In this document: positions 47,195 through 61,160 of the stretch, piece after piece
Layout: each line of letters starts with the position of its first letter
Numbering within the stretch: position 1 is the first letter of the stretch
From: Dasypus novemcinctus
Taxonomy: Eukaryota; Chordata; Mammalia; Cingulata; Dasypodidae
Length of the DNA stretch: 64,000 nucleotides
Direction of reading: 5' to 3'
Assembly: GCF_030445035.2 (NCBI RefSeq)
Contig: NC_080680.1
Location: forward strand, 119,438,228-119,502,227
Position numbers and translations under genes: made by a program
Notes under the pieces: model-generated
Database searches by the model: none
Seen by the model: only the letters and a program-made list of their open reading frames with translations
What the model was told of the DNA's origin: nothing

Positions 47195-48229
47195 ATTTTA
47201 AAGCTTTAATTGCAGCCTCTACCTAAATCTCATGTCCCCTCTTCCCTCATCCCCGGTTAGAGATGAAACCTGGGCTGCTAAGAGTAGAGAATCTGGGCCA
47301 CAAGATTTAGGAAGAGGAAGAAGTAAAGGAAGGAGTCTTTTAGTCAATTTCCTTTTTTTTTTTTTTTTCCTTCTCTGTCCTTTATTGCTGCTTCTCTGGC
47401 TAATACTGAGAGGCCATCATTTCTCGGTGTGGCAGCCTTACAAACACTGGGTCCTTTACCGAGGCCACTTTACGATTTCTTGATTTGGGGAATCTAGATC
47501 AGACTTGAGACCTCCACCACCTTTACCTCCATCCATGGCCAATAAACATCAGTGCCACTTGCTGCTGGGAGTTCTTCTGTTCTGCCAAGGGAACTGAAAT
47601 ACAATTCCTTGGTGTTTCCCGTTTGACCCACCAGAAATTCCTGTACCTTGCCACAGGGACCACGTGCATGGAGTGGGCTCCATGATCATCCTCTCTTTCT
47701 GCCCTGCCTCATCTGAGTTTGCTTTTCCTATTCCACTACCTAAAGGGTCAATGAGCAAGACTCCTTCCTAAGCGAACGCATGACTGAGTAATAAAATGTT
47801 TGTCTCCCCACCTTGAGGAAGCCCCCAGGTTGATGAGGTAGTCTTCAGAAACCACCTCCCTTGGATCCAGGGAAAAGAAAGTTCTCCTTTCATGTTCCAG
47901 GTCTCTTTCTAAGGACACAGGGCTGTTCCAAGGATTCCTGTCTTCTCTTTGACTCCATTTTCTGGAGAGCTGGAGAAGACTGAAGAATGGCGTGGTGATG
48001 GATGATGTCTGGGGTGAGCGAGCTTAGCTTCCCCATGTCTTAGTAAGCACTGATATCCCTATCATTAATAACTGCCTTTGTAAGGTGGGTAATTAATGCC
48101 CCTTCCTGAACACTGGACTCTGATTATCATTTCTGGAGCAAAAGGGAGAATCTGATTCAATTTCTGTTACACAGAGAAAGAAAGGCTAGAACGCAGGTTA
48201 TGCAGTTTTTTCAAAATAACCAGATAACT
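47195..48229. other. Single-copy DNA
   Basis: No gene is seen. The short minus-strand ORF at 47,549-47,758 has no recognisable features. A T-run lies at about 47,350-47,370. Confidence 0.45.
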
Positions 48230-50160
48230 TTTTGGTAAAGTTGCACTCTTACAGGGCAGTACCAATTTGTAATTCCATCACCTATATAAAATTTTTCAGT
48301 TTATTTTTACCTAAACTTTGTGTTAACAGACATTTTAATATTTGCCAGTCTCATGGAAGTGAAATGATATCTCAGAGTTGTTTTGATCTGTACAACCTTG
48401 ATTATTAATGATATCAAGCATATTATCATATGTTTACTGACATTAGAGATTCCTATTCCCTGTACCCTTTTTATATTCTTTGACTTAGTTTTACATTTTT
48501 TGCTTTTTTAAATAAAAACTACATACTAATCTTTTTCTAATATGTTTTGTAAATATCTTTTAATGTTATATAAATATATATTATTTCCTATAATTTTAAA
48601 GTTTTAAGATTGTCTAATCTATCAATCTTTTTATCATTTGTGCATTTGTTCTTTGCTATTTCAAGTCACAAAATTTTCTCTTATGAATTGGTTTAGTTTT
48701 CCATTTATTTAGGCTTTTTATGCCCTTTAGTTTCATCTATGAAGGCTCTGCACATCTTATTAGATTTATTCCTAGGAACATTAATTTTTTTTGCTTTCAT
48801 GAATGGTATATTTTTATTTCAATATCTGATTTTTATTTAGAAAACAGAAATGTTATTTATTTTGGGAGGCAGTAATTAAACTCTGCATCTAGGAACTATG
48901 CTAAATTCATTAATTCTAGTAGTAAAATCTCTTATAAAGTAGAACATTATTAAACCACAAATAATTACAGCAGATACTTATTTCCAGCCCTGTGTTTATT
49001 GCATTGCTTCAGTGAGGCATGGCCCAGGGTGGGTCTTGGCCATCTTGCTGGAATCCTTTATAAACTGAGTACTGAAAGCAGAGTCACATAGAGAAAAGCA
49101 GTAGAAACAGACAAACCCCAAGAGGCTGGAATCAGTGGAGCAGAGAGGCATGGAAAGAGGCCCCTGAGAGCCTGAAAGAGATGAGATCATTATAATCTGC
49201 CATGTTCCTGATCACTCACAGCTGAGCTCAGGGAGAAAGTGAGCCTGAAGTGAGCCTGGAATAGAGACAGAGACCTTGGCAGAGACCAGCTGCCATAGTA
49301 ATTTGCCACATTTCAGGAGTCTAGGATCACAAGCAGCTGACCTTTGGTGAGACATCTCTGGTAACACCGATTCAGACATTTTCACAGCCTCAGAGCTATA
49401 AACTTTAACCTAATAAATTCCCAGTATAAAAGCCAAGCCATGTCTGGTAGTTTGCACTGGCAGCCTTTAGCAAACTAAGACAAACCCTAATAAGTTTTGT
49501 CAGTTTTTCTTATTTCACTGTACTCTTCTATAAATTTTAATACAAGTCATGAAGGCAGATTTCTTTGTCTTATTTCTAATAGCAAGGGATGAATGTCATG
49601 TTTGTTTGAAGTGTTTGGAGGATGCCATTGATCAGATTAGGAAGGCCCTTATTTCAATGTTTTCAAAGAGTTGATGATGATTAGAAGCATGATGAAGAAA
49701 AAAATCGATACTAAATATTAACTTTTTTCCATCTATATTAAGATGATAGATGCCTGTTCATCTTTAATTTGTTAATGAGGGGAATTATAATAACAGCTCT
49801 CAAATATTAAACTATCCTTGCATTTACAGGACAAACTCTATTTCATGATGTATTCTTCATGAACATTAATAGATTATGTATATCAAGGTTTCATTTATTC
49901 AGAAATTTAATTTCTTATGCATTCTTGTCTAATTTTGGAGTCAAAATTATATTGGACTTATGAAAATAAATCTTTTGTTTATTAATTTAATACTTTTAAT
50001 GATATTTTCAATTTAATTTTATTTTGGTGCTTTATTTTTAAAATATACATTTTTTTCAATTGTACTAGAATCTTTGAAGTTTTATAAAATTAACTTGAAC
50101 ATTTCTCAAGAATATATCACTTTATCTTCATTTTTGAATTTATCATTTACGATTAATCAA
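48230..50160 (-). mobile_element. Ancient L1 ORF2 remnant, interrupted
   Basis: AGTCTCATGGAAGTGAAATG and ATTATTAATGATATCAAGCA recall the C-terminal region of L1 ORF2 read on the minus strand. ATTTATTCCTAGGAACATTA near 48,765 recalls its reverse-transcriptase part. It is split by the LTR-like block at 48,965-49,490 and heavily decayed. Confidence 0.55.
48965..49490 (+). mobile_element. LTR-like repeat sharing its 3' part with 58,612-59,401
   Basis: From about 49,190 this block aligns by eye with 59,130-59,401. Shared are CACAGCTGAGC, AGGAGTCTA, AATAAATTCCCA followed by TATAAAA, and GGCAGCCTTTAGCAAACTAA at the end. AATAAA followed by an end near CTAAGACA suggests an LTR. The family is not identified. 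Confidence 0.5.
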
Positions 50161-50164
50161 AACA

Positions 50165-53100
50165 TCTCTTTTTTATTTCTTTTTTTAATAATTAGATTTT
50201 TTTCTCTCTCTCTATTTTCTTAAATGTTACATTCAAAAAATATAGGAGATCCCCACAAACCCCTCACCCCCCTCACCCCACTCCTCCCACATCAACAACC
50301 TCTTTCGTCATCATGGAACATGTGTTGCATTTGGTGAATACATTTTGGAGCACTGCTGCACCACATGGATAATGGTTTACATTGTAGTTTACACTTTCCC
50401 CCAGTCCACCCAGTGGGCCATGGCAGGGCATATAAATTGTCCAGCATCTGTCCCTGCAGTATCACCCAGGACAACTCCAAGTCCTGAAAATGCCCCCACA
50501 TCATATCTCTTATTCCCTCTCCCTACCATCAGCAGCTACCGTGGCCACTTTCTCCATATCAATGCTACAATTTCTTCCATTACTAATCACAATAGTTCCA
50601 TAATAGAATATCAGTAAGTCCACTCTAATCCATACTGTATTCCTCCATCCTGTGAATCCTGGGAAGGTTATGTCCACTCCACCTCTATATATAGAGGGGG
50701 CTTAGATTCCACACAGATGATGGATGCAATTCTCCTACTTACAGTTGTAGGCACTCTTGGCTCCCTGATGTGGTGGTTGACCTTCTTCATCACCCTGTTC
50801 GCTGGCCAGGGTAAGTCCAATAAACCAGACAGCAGGAATTGCAAGTCTGCTGAGGCTCAGGGCCTGGCTGTCACATGGACAGTTCAGAGATTCAGGTCTC
50901 CTGAGTGTACACCAACCCCAGCACCAACCACAAGTCCAGTAAAAGTGACAGAAGAGGCATGTGTAGAAAGGTCACATCTGAGTCCAACTCCATCACACTC
51001 AGGGACAAAAATTCCAAAGTAAGGTCAACTGACATGGCACTGAACTCCAGAGCCATCTGCCATGACCATAGACCTATGGGTCTCTGTAGCCCACAGGAGA
51101 ACCAGTACCTGGGGTTATATCTACTTTGGCTGTCTCTGGGACCCTGCTGAGGTGTGAGCCAAGAGTGCCTACAACTGCAAGCAGGAGAATTGTATCCATC
51201 ATCCATGTGGAATTTAAGACCCCTCTCAATGTAGAGGTGGAGTATATCCTCCACAGGATGGAGGACTAGAGTATGGATTAGAGTGGACTTACTGATATTC
51301 TATTATGGAACTATTGTGATTAGTAATGGAAGAAATTGTAGCACTGATGTGGAGAAAGTGGCCACTGTAGCTGCTGAGGGAAGGGAGAGGGAAGTAGAGA
51401 TATGATGTGGGGGCATTTTCAGGACTTGGAGTTGTCCTGGGTGGTACTGCAGGGACAGATGTTGGACACTGTATGTCCTGCCATGGCCCACCAGGTGGAC
51501 TGGGAGAGACTGTAAACTATAATGTAAACCATTATTCATGTGGTGCAGCAGTGCTCCAAAATGTATTGATGTACAGTTATTGAAACATAGCTTTCAAACA
51601 AGGTTTCATTTTGGTTTACATTATGGTTTATATATTAGACTATACAATTTTCTAAAATTTTAGTTATCTTATGTTTTACATTATGGTTTACATTTTAGCC
51701 TATAGACTTTTATACATTTTTGGTGTAATTTAACATGTTCTATATCCATATTGCATGATCTTGTGGAACACTTCCACTGCCCCACAGTTACCCTGATTCT
51801 ATCTATTCAATACCTCTCTCCCCCTCCCCACAGCACCCACAGTGACAATCAATCTTCATTACTTGAAGAACCATATTGACAAATACTTGCAACAATGTTG
51901 AGGCCTTGACATAATCAACTGCCCTGACCCATTAGGAGCCACCAATTCTCTTGAGAGACACAATTCTCTCTGTTTGAGAACATCAGTCCTCTCCAGGATG
52001 TGGGTATACCTTCACACTCATTGTATGGTATACATATACACCCAATGATATAACCCATTATGACAAAATAACCACTCATACACTCCCTAGAAGTCTGCCT
52101 TGTGTCAGATGTCCCCCCTTAAGCATCTTAAACAGGTAAACTTCCTTATTATATTTTCTAACGAGTTTTCTCAGCATTATAGTTTCAACCATATACCTGA
52201 CAATCTCCTATGTCCAAATGTTCCCCCACCCTTCCCCCAATTTCTGGGGCCATCTGACCGTTCCTCCCATCCCTAGCCCCCCTCAAGTCCTCAAAGCTCC
52301 ACCCAAAGGTATCCCTATGCCCCCATTTTATCCCTTCCCTGTACAAATACTCACCTCCAGTCTATCATAGGTTTCACCCATGTAGGTGTCAGCTCACAAC
52401 CTTCCTCTCCCCCCAACTTCCTTTAAGCCTATCATCCAGTCTCTAGCTCTCTGAGACAGCTGGGTTTACTTATTTCATATCAGAGATCTCATGTAGTATT
52501 TGTCCTTCAATGACTGGCTTGCTTTACTCAACATAATGTTCTCAAGATTCATCCATATTATCACATGTGCTTGTAATGTATTCCTTCTTATAGCTGAGTA
52601 GTATTCCATTGTATGTATATACCACATTTTATTTATCCATTCATCTGTTGATGGGCACCTGGGTTGATTCCAACTTTTGGCAATAGTGAATAATGTGGCT
52701 GTGAACATTGCTGTGCATGTATCAGTTTGTATCCTTGTTTTCAGTTCTACTGGGTATATACCCAGCAGCAGAATTGCTGGGTCATATGGCAAATCTATGG
52801 CTAGTTTTTTGAGAAACCACCAAACTATCCTTCAGAATGGCTGGATCCTTCTGCATTCCCACCATCAGTGCATAAGTGTTTCCATTCCTCCACATCCTCT
52901 CCAGCACTTGCAGTCTTCTGCTTTTTTTGATAACGCCAGTCTCATGGGAGGAAGATTATATCTCTTTGTAGTTTTGATTTGCATTTCCCTAACAGCTAGT
53001 GATTTGTAGCATATTTTCATGTGCTTTTTAGCCATTTATATTTCTTCTTTGGAGAAGTGTCTAAGTCTCTTGCCCATTTTTAAAATGGGTTGTTTATCTT

Positions 53101-53695
53101 TTTATTTTCAAGATATAGGAGTTCTTTATATATGCAGGATATTAGTCTCCTATCAGATATATGGTTACCAGATATTTTCTCCCATTGGGTAGGCTCTCTT
53201 TTCACTTTCTTGACAAACTCCTTTGAGGCGCAAAAGGCTTTAATTTTGAGGAAGTCCCATTTATCTATTTGTTCTTTTGCTGCTCATGCTTTAGGTGTGA
53301 ATTTCATGAAGCTGTTTCCTATTACAAGGTCCTGTAGATGTTTCCCAACATTGCTTTCTAAGGTCTTTATGATCTTGGTTTTTATATGTAGGTCTTTTAT
53401 CCATCTTGAGTTGATTTTTATATAAGGTGTGAGTTGGTAATCCTCTTTCATTCTTTTACATGTGGATATCCAGTTCTCCAGGCACCATTTGTTGAAGAAG
53501 CCATTCTCTCCCAGTTGAGTGGGTTTGGTGGCCCTGCCGAATATCATATGACTGTATATATGAGGATCTATATCAGAACTTTCAATTCAGTTTCATTGGT
53601 CAGTGTGTCTATCCTTGCGCCAATACTGTGCTGTTTTCATTACTGTAGATTTGTAGTATGTTTTGAAGTCAGGTAGTGTGATTCTTCCAATTTCT
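50165..53695 (-). mobile_element. 5'-truncated L1 with complete long 3' UTR
   Basis: On the minus strand, L1 ORF2 C-terminal coding DNA runs from 53,695 to about 52,470. It includes frames with AILLLGIYPVE, TMEYYSAIR and INSRWIKDLHIKTKIIKT, which are typical ORF2 C-terminal sequence. A 3' UTR of roughly 2.3 kb then runs to an A-rich end at 50,165. It is the reference copy that identifies the other non-coding L1 pieces in this window. A few stops and frameshifts split the ORF2 part. Confidence 0.85.
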
Positions 53696-53875
53696 TTTGT
53701 AAACAAACAATATAAATATCTTTATAAATATCACTATCCCTGATCTATTTATATTGGATTATAGAATCTTGACAATCATCATAAGTCATGCTGACTTATT
53801 TTAAAATTTAACTGTAACAATTCTTGAAGAATATTCTGGATTTTGGAAATTTGTAAATACAAGAGAAGTGATAGG

Positions 53876-54721
53876 GCAGCCGGGGGCGGCGGCGGTGCCA
53901 AAGGCTCAGCCCGGCTTGGCACCCAGCTCGGCCTTCTCGGCTCCTTCCTCTCCATGGCTCCCAGAGGTGGCTCCAAGCAGCAGTCCGAGGAGGACTTGCT
54001 CTTGCAGGATTTCAGCCGTGACCTCTCAGCCACGTCCTCCACGCTTTTCTTCGGGAACGCCTTCATCGTGTCTGCCATCCGCATCTGGTTATATTGGCAA
54101 ATACGGCATATGGATCTTATTCAGTCTGCTGTTCTGTATAGTGTGATAACCCTAGTAAGCACTTATTTGGTTACCTTTGCATACAAGAATGTAAAATTTG
54201 TTCTCAAGCACAAAGTAGCACAGAAGAGGGAGGATGCCGTTTCCAAAGAAGTGACTCAAAAGCTTTCTGAAGCTGACAATAGAAAGATGTCTTGGAAGGA
54301 AAAAGATGAGAGAGTCTTATGGAAGAAGAATGAAGTTGCTGATTATGAAGCTACAACATTTTCCATCTTTTGTAACAACACTCTATTCCTGGTCTTGGTC
54401 ATTGTTGCTTCCTTCTTTATATTGAAGAACTTCAGGCCGACAGTGAACTACATTTTGTCCATAAGCACTTCATCAAGACTTACTGCCCGCCTGTCTGCTG
54501 GCTCCAAGTAGACTACGTCAGCATCCCCCCAACTTTGTGTCTAGGGGTGGCCTGTGGTATATGGAAAAGTAGCAGGGTGGTCAGGGTGGGAGACACACAA
54601 GATGTTTTTGTAGCCTGGAGTTTGAGGATTTAAAAATCCAACAAAATTTAATTCAGTATTTGTTTATTGGCTCTTTTTGACAGATTGTTGAAATTAAATG
54701 AATTGAAAGAGAAAAAAAAAA
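53876..54721 (+). pseudogene. SSR3: SSR3 (TRAP-gamma) processed retrocopy with intact 185-codon ORF
   Basis: TRAP-gamma is a four-span ER membrane subunit of the translocon-associated protein complex. The ORF from 53,954 to 54,511 starts [20 protein letters not shown] and is 185 codons, the usual length, with no stop or frameshift. Hydrophobic spans lie at about 28-50, 55-76, 136-157 and 163-180. No intron is present. A GC-rich 5' UTR precedes, ATTAAA is at 54,693-54,698, and a short A-tail ends at 54,721. AAGAGAAGTGATAGG (53,861-53,875) and AAGAGAAGTGGTAGG (54,722-54,736) are a near-perfect target duplication, so L1 machinery made this copy. Several residues differ from the mammalian protein as I remember it, including charged residues in or near membrane spans ([20 protein letters not shown]), which suggests relaxed constraint. 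The frame is open upstream to 53,843, but that extension is flank and 5' UTR. Confidence 0.95.
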
Positions 54722-54736
54722 AAGAGAAGTGGTAGG

Positions 54737-55717
54737 ATAGACTCACTGAAACCATATTAGAAATAAACTAGATATAGTTTGCATAATGATTAGTACATGG
54801 CCATAGGCATAGCATTAGAGATATATATTGGCAAAATTATAGATATAGTAATAGATATCTAATTAACACTTAAATATAGATATGCTTGAATTACTTTCTG
54901 ATTCTTCCTTTCTAAAGAATTGGCAGTGACGCCCTAAAACAGCTATGGCCAATGAACATGTATAGCTTGGTTCAAGGAAGACTTTGTTTTCCCTCCTGGT
55001 TTGTCTTGCTACCAAGCCAGTGGTGTTTCAATACAATGAGTTTTATGGGTCAAGGATAAATTAGCAATTCAGTCTCTCTGGAATTGCCCAGTAGTTGAGA
55101 GTCAAAAACACACTGTCCGTGTTAACTGTGGAATAGCTTCTGGCTACATACACCATACATTCAATCAGTAAGTCCTCCTTCTGGAAACAGTCCAGAGTCC
55201 AGTTCCAGGCTTACTTCTGCCTGAGGCGGGGCAAGCTGATAGAATTTTTCAGAGCCCTGGATGAATTGGGTGATCAACAATGCTTTCAATACTTCTTCCA
55301 ATTCAATGAGCACAGAAGAGGAAAAAGATAAATGGGTTCGTTTCAAAGAACATGATTCAGTTATATGAACCATTACATAAAGTACCAGAATGATGGGCTT
55401 GAGAGCAAATAAAATACCACTCAAGTAATATAGAAGGAATGCAATTTAATTCTCTGGTGACAGATTACCTTACAGAAACCACTTTATAAAATTTTCACCA
55501 ACTCGCATTCTCATTAGCACTATACAAGCGTAACTGTCTCACCTCACCTTTGCAAACACTAGAATTGATTTTCATCTCTGTAATTTGTATAATTATTAAA
55601 CTTGCATATTTAATATATGTATATGCATTATCTATACACTATATATATCTTATTAATTTGCGTATCATTATGACTTGATGAAATAACACATATAGTTGAT
55701 AAACAGAATTGAAAGTT
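54737..55717. other. Single-copy AT-rich DNA
   Basis: No gene or clear repeat is seen. Confidence 0.5.
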
Positions 55718-55731
55718 AATACTTCATCCAA

Positions 55732-56029
55732 CATGGAGCTGCCCTGGATGGTGCTTCAGAGGTAATCACCGGACATTGTAAATCCTCACAGGGCCCACTT
55801 GATGGAATAGAGGAGAGTATGGGCCATGATGTGAACCAATGTATATGAGGTGCAGAGGTGCCCAAAGATGTACTTACCAAATCCAATGGATGTGTCATGA
55901 TGATGGGAACGAGTGTTGTTGGGGGGGGGGGGAGAGGGGGGGTGGGGGGGGTTGAATGGGACCTCACATATATATTTTTAATGTAATATTATTACAAAGT
56001 CAATAAAAAATAAAAAAATTAAAAAAAAA
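55732..56029 (+). mobile_element. Short L1 3'-end insertion with target duplication
   Basis: The block matches the last 300 bases of the L1 3' UTR (compare 29,050-29,330), with ATGTGTCATGATGATGGGAA, a long G-rich run at about 55,920-55,950 and an A-rich tail. AATACTTCATCCAA flanks it at 55,718-55,731 and 56,030-56,043. Confidence 0.88.
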
Positions 56030-56043
56030 AATACTTCATCCAA

Positions 56044-58610
56044 GGAGAATGGGATTCTTAGAAGTGAGGCAGGGAGTCACTGATTATCAATCGCTACAAA
56101 CTTGAGTGGAAATTAACAAGCAGATACACCATGAAGAGGATATGATTGAGGCCAAAAGAAGAGAAAGGCAGAGGTCACATCCCTGAAGGACTTTTGAGAA
56201 AATCAGGGAAAATGGAAGAATCTGTGTTACAGTCTTATCATCAATTAGAAAACTGTTGTAGTATGAGAAGTTTGTGAAAATTCCTGGCTGCTGAAAATTT
56301 TGTTCTATTTAAGAAGAACACCTTGTAACTCCTACACTTCTCTGACTTACAATTTAACCTCCTAAAAAAGTACAGCTAAATAAACAAAAATTCTACTTAA
56401 GATGCAATTTGGTTATTTGTATATTTACACATACAGAGTAAACTTATTCTTGTCAATGGTTACATGATGTTTCAATTCACAGGTGAATGATTATTTAATC
56501 ATTCCCATGCTGAAGGACAGTGTAGTGATCAGTGTGCAGTAATATCGTTACGTGCTCATCTTTATATGCCTGTGCAATATATACTCAGCATATACTCTTA
56601 AAAGTAGTATTGTATAACATATACCATGGTTATGAATAATGGCCTCACAACAGATAAATAGTGATGAAAATCTCCATGAATTATACTAACTAGTTTAAGA
56701 TCTATTGTGAAAGGTTTGTAGATAACACTATAAAGAATAAAAATGATTTTACAATTATTTTTGAAGCACAGAATGAAAAGTGATTGGACTAATGCTTGAG
56801 ATTAGTAGCGACAAGCAGAGAGACCTGAAAGTAAAAGACCTGAAGGTATAAAATCCAGTCTTGTAAAGAGAGATCCGTACCCTTCTAGAAGTCTCAGGAA
56901 CTTGTGGATGCGTTCATGCAACGAGCATCAGTGCCCACTGAAACTTAGCTATCATGACGTGAAACAAGTCCAGAATCTGGGATCTGAGGAACAGGTGAAA
57001 GGTTTTTTTAAATTCTTTGCTGGTGTCTTTTGCCAAGCTACTCTTTATGAGCTTATTTCCTCAATTATAAAATAAAATATGAAGAAGAAGGTAAAAAAGA
57101 AAAATGAAAAAGAAGATTCTGTTGCAAAGGATGATTTTGAGAATTTGAGTTAAATAAAAACACTACTAATTTTATAAATAACATTTGTTATTACTAATAA
57201 ACATTTTGAAGAATATGAGAAAAGCCAATATGGCTGCCAAAGGAAGTCCCGTGGATTGTTTTCATTCTCTCTTATTTTTGTAAACAAGATGAAACATTAG
57301 CTAGTTTACTGAGAAGGGTCCAGGGTCATACGCACAAAACAAAACGGAAGTCACTTGATAATCAATGAAGCAAGCTCGTGATGACTGCAGAGCATTGTTC
57401 TTATTCCTTGCTATCAAAAGTCACATCTGTTACTTATTTGAAAATAGAGCACATATACCTACCAAATGGTGAGATGAAAGCTTAAATGTACAGGAGACAA
57501 TTCCATTGAAAAGTATAGCCAAAGGAGGCACACGGATTCTCACACACAGAACAGAAGACCAAATAAACATGGAGAGACACACACTAGCTGGACAAGAGTT
57601 AGAAAAAACTAGGAATGTGGGTTTCAGGAGGGACACTGTTCATAAACCATGCCAGAGAACAGCCAGGTGGAAAAGGGCAGAGTACTGGGGCCTTGAAACG
57701 CACACAGGACAACTACTGGAATGAGCTGGAAATGTGTCAACAAAAGAGTGAGAGAGAAATACTGGTTTTACTAAATAGCAGAAGAGCTACAGGATGAAAA
57801 GTAAAAATATTTACAAGCATTTTATGTAATATTACAGTGGAGAACAAGTACCTAGGGGTAGAATCTGATGGCACCAAAAATAAAATGAAGGACTTTTGGA
57901 ACAGTTAGCACCGTTCATAAATGGACAGGCCTCCTTTGAGGGATGAGATTTTTCTGACATTGAATTGTCAACGAGGAGACAGGACAGCTCCAGAATACAG
58001 GGAATACATGTTCTTTTCCCCTCATCTCTTTCCTATTACTCTCCAAGTCTTCCTAAGTCTTATGTATTTGCTTAACTTTGGCTTAACTTTGCTGCCTACA
58101 GGCACATGCCTGTATCCTCCAGCCATCTGTTGTTTTATTGCTAATAAGCCAAGTTTTTAAAATGTCAGACTCAACATATTTTTATGCCACTTTACAGCAT
58201 TTCTCATGATTATTCTGAGCACCATTCAATAGTTCTTTTTAAAATTAAGTACTATGACACAAGTATACGTTCTGTAAAGCTAGACCAGAGGCATCTATAA
58301 TGGGATCATGGGGTCAATATGAATCCTTATTTCTTTTTATTAAGTTGATAACACTATTATTTTTGCAAAATTAAAGAGGTTAGAAAGTTGTAAAATCCAC
58401 CACATACATGCTAATGAAAAATTCCTGCACATTTTATAAACTATGTTTCTTTTTAATTATGAAATCATTATACTCTATAAAAAATTTGAAAATTCAAAAA
58501 TATGAACATAGAAATTTACATTACTTATGATCTCACCACCAAGAGATGTCTGTTAAGTATTTTGTTATATATTTCATACAATCTTTTATACTTATTTTAA
58601 TTTAATAACT
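56044..58610. other. Single-copy AT-rich DNA
   Basis: No gene is supported. Small overlapping ORFs at 57,430-57,800 have no recognisable features. Confidence 0.45.
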
Positions 58611-58611
58611 G

Positions 58612-59401
58612 TGATTAATTTTACATGTCAACTTGATTCTTCTGTGGTATCCGAATGTCTGATCAACACTGGCCTAAAAGTGGTTATGGAGGCATTTTAT
58701 AGATGTGATTAGCATCTATAATCAGTTGACTTAAATAAAGAAGAATACCTTCAATAATGTGGGTGGGCCTCATCTAATCAGTTGGAGAACAGAAGATTCC
58801 AGAAAATAAAGAAAAAATCCTGCCTCAAGACTAGATCATCTACTCCTCTCTAGGTTTCTAGTCTGTTAGCCTCTTGTACAGGTTTTGGACTCAAGACTGT
58901 AATATCACTCTTACCAAAATTTTCAGCCTGCTGCCTGCCTTACAAATCTTGCTAAGACCCAAGGTGTGTCTTAATCCTTTTACTGGATCTTAAAAAGAGG
59001 AAGAGAGCCACCATTTTCACTGTGCCATTTGATAGCGATCACCTATAGCCACAGAAAGACTGAAAGCCCGAGACGCTGAGAGAGAGGCTGAAGGTTGGAA
59101 TCAGAAGGGTTGCCTGAAGCTGAAGAGAAAAGGCCCACGGAGAGATGAACCATATGCCTGATAGCCCACAGCTGAGCCTGGAGAAAAAGGCAGAGTCCAG
59201 CAGCCATTTTACCTTGCCATGTGGCAGGAGTCTACGATCTGCCAGTAGCTGACTTTTAGTTGGACAGCATCTCTGATGATGCCTCGATTTGGACATTTTA
59301 ACAGACTCAGAAGTGAAAGATTTTTCCCTAATAAATTCCCAATATAAAATCCAACATATTTCTGGTATTTTTGCATTGGCAGCCTTTAGCAAACTAAAAC
59401 A
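58612..59401 (+). mobile_element. LTR-like repeat (about 790 bp)
   Basis: It begins TGTGATTAATTTTACATGTC and ends AGCAAACTAAAACA, so it has TG...CA ends. AATAAATTCCCAATATAAAA lies about 70 bases before the end, and GTGGGTGGGCCTCATCTAAT is in the middle. The 3' 270 bases match 49,190-49,490. I see no convincing target duplication and cannot name the family. Confidence 0.5.
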
Positions 59402-60490
59402 ATATAATTAAATATCCTGAATGATACAGTTAAGTGCATGTAGGTACACGTGAATGTATATATATATAACTATAATGTATATATACACATACACATCATT
59501 ATACACATACACAGATATAAACACACAATATGGCTTTCTACTTGGTTTTATCGCCATTAAGAAGTATAATTTTACCTGTGCACTCCAATCTTTGTAAACA
59601 TCATTTTATTGACTGCCACATATCATATAACAATATGCTATTCTTATATTCAGACTATTTCAATTTTCTACTATTGTAAATAGAATAACCATTAATAAGT
59701 TATTGCCTAAAACTTTCATGTATTTGGAATAATTTCTGAACCAGAACATATAGAGAATTAAAAGGTATTCATGTATACTTCACCCAAATTTAGGAAAGGT
59801 TGACCTGGAGTACTGATAAACTAGAATAAGTCTTGTGTATCTGGAATAAAAATATCTGTACTCACATCTCTGAATGTAACTTAGTGAATGCAGAAATTTA
59901 GTTTCTTAATCAATGAGAATTTTTTGATAACCAAATGTGGTAGTATTTGTGAAAGTACATTGTAAAACATAGATATGGATAACAGTACTGTTATTTTTAA
60001 TAATAAAAACATGATATTGGTTTAATGACCAATGAAGGATTAAGCAGAGCATTTATTTGAAAACAAATTTGTGCTATAAGAGTATACAATTTTTCATTTA
60101 TGTGAAATTTAATGCTACAAATTATTTACATTTGTTTTCCTAAAAAGGATGAACTTCATGCTTATATAAGACATTGATTCTCACAGTCCTATTCACGAGT
60201 TTATTACCTATCTCCTTGCTTTCTTCTTGTCAAATAATTATATAAGCTTAAATTAAACTTTATCCAATTTACAATGAAATTATAAAGCTAACCTAATTAA
60301 TATTTCAAAATTAAATTTGACTGTACAAGAGAAGATAGGTGGGTATCATTTTAAATGAAATTAAGTGATTCATCATTCTCTCAAATGAAGGTTCTACCTT
60401 CAAAGGATAAATCCATTCCCTAAACTACATGTGTAACAAGTTTATAAACAGGCTCAGATCAACTGCCTCTACCTTCTTCCTACTGTAACA
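59402..60490. other. Single-copy AT-rich DNA with a TA/CA microsatellite
   Basis: The microsatellite lies at about 59,455-59,530. No gene is seen. Confidence 0.5.
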
Positions 60491-61160
60491 CACAATTGAC
60501 TTTTTAAAATAAAATTTTATGGAAGTATATGATTCATACATGAACATACATAAACAGTAAGTGTATAGTTAAACTGTGAACTTAACAAAACGAACATGCA
60601 TATCATCATACAGGGTTCCCATATATCTCCCCACCACCACCAACTTGCATTGTTAAGAAACATTTGTTACAAGAGATGAATGGGCATTGTCAAAATAGTA
60701 CTACTAACTATAGCCCATAGCTTACATTTGATATATATTATTTCCTCCAAGCCATCCAATTATTAACACCTGGTATTAGAATTACGTATTTATCATTCAG
60801 GATAGACTATTCTCCTACTTATCCTGTTAAACACAGTCCATCTTTCACCACTGGATACCCTGTATTATACAGTCCCATACTTTGTACAATCTATACAAAA
60901 TGTACACACACTGGCTCTCATTTTCATCACAGGGTTGTGCTGTCATCACCTCGGTCGGTTTTAGTATTCATTACTACAAAAGGAAAAATCCTATACCCTA
61001 TTATCATACCCTATTTTACCTCTCTACTGCTGTCTCTTAAAATTGATATTCTGTCTTCTTGCCTGTGCAGCAAAATATTACATCAGTTGTAACTTTTCTG
61101 TGTATCTCCATATTCATAACACTTTGTTTTAAAAAGGAACATTCTTATATACATATACAC

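Noticed and set aside
53843..53953. N-terminal extension of the SSR3 ORF
   Set aside because: It covers the target duplication and the 5' UTR; the conserved protein starts at 53,954.
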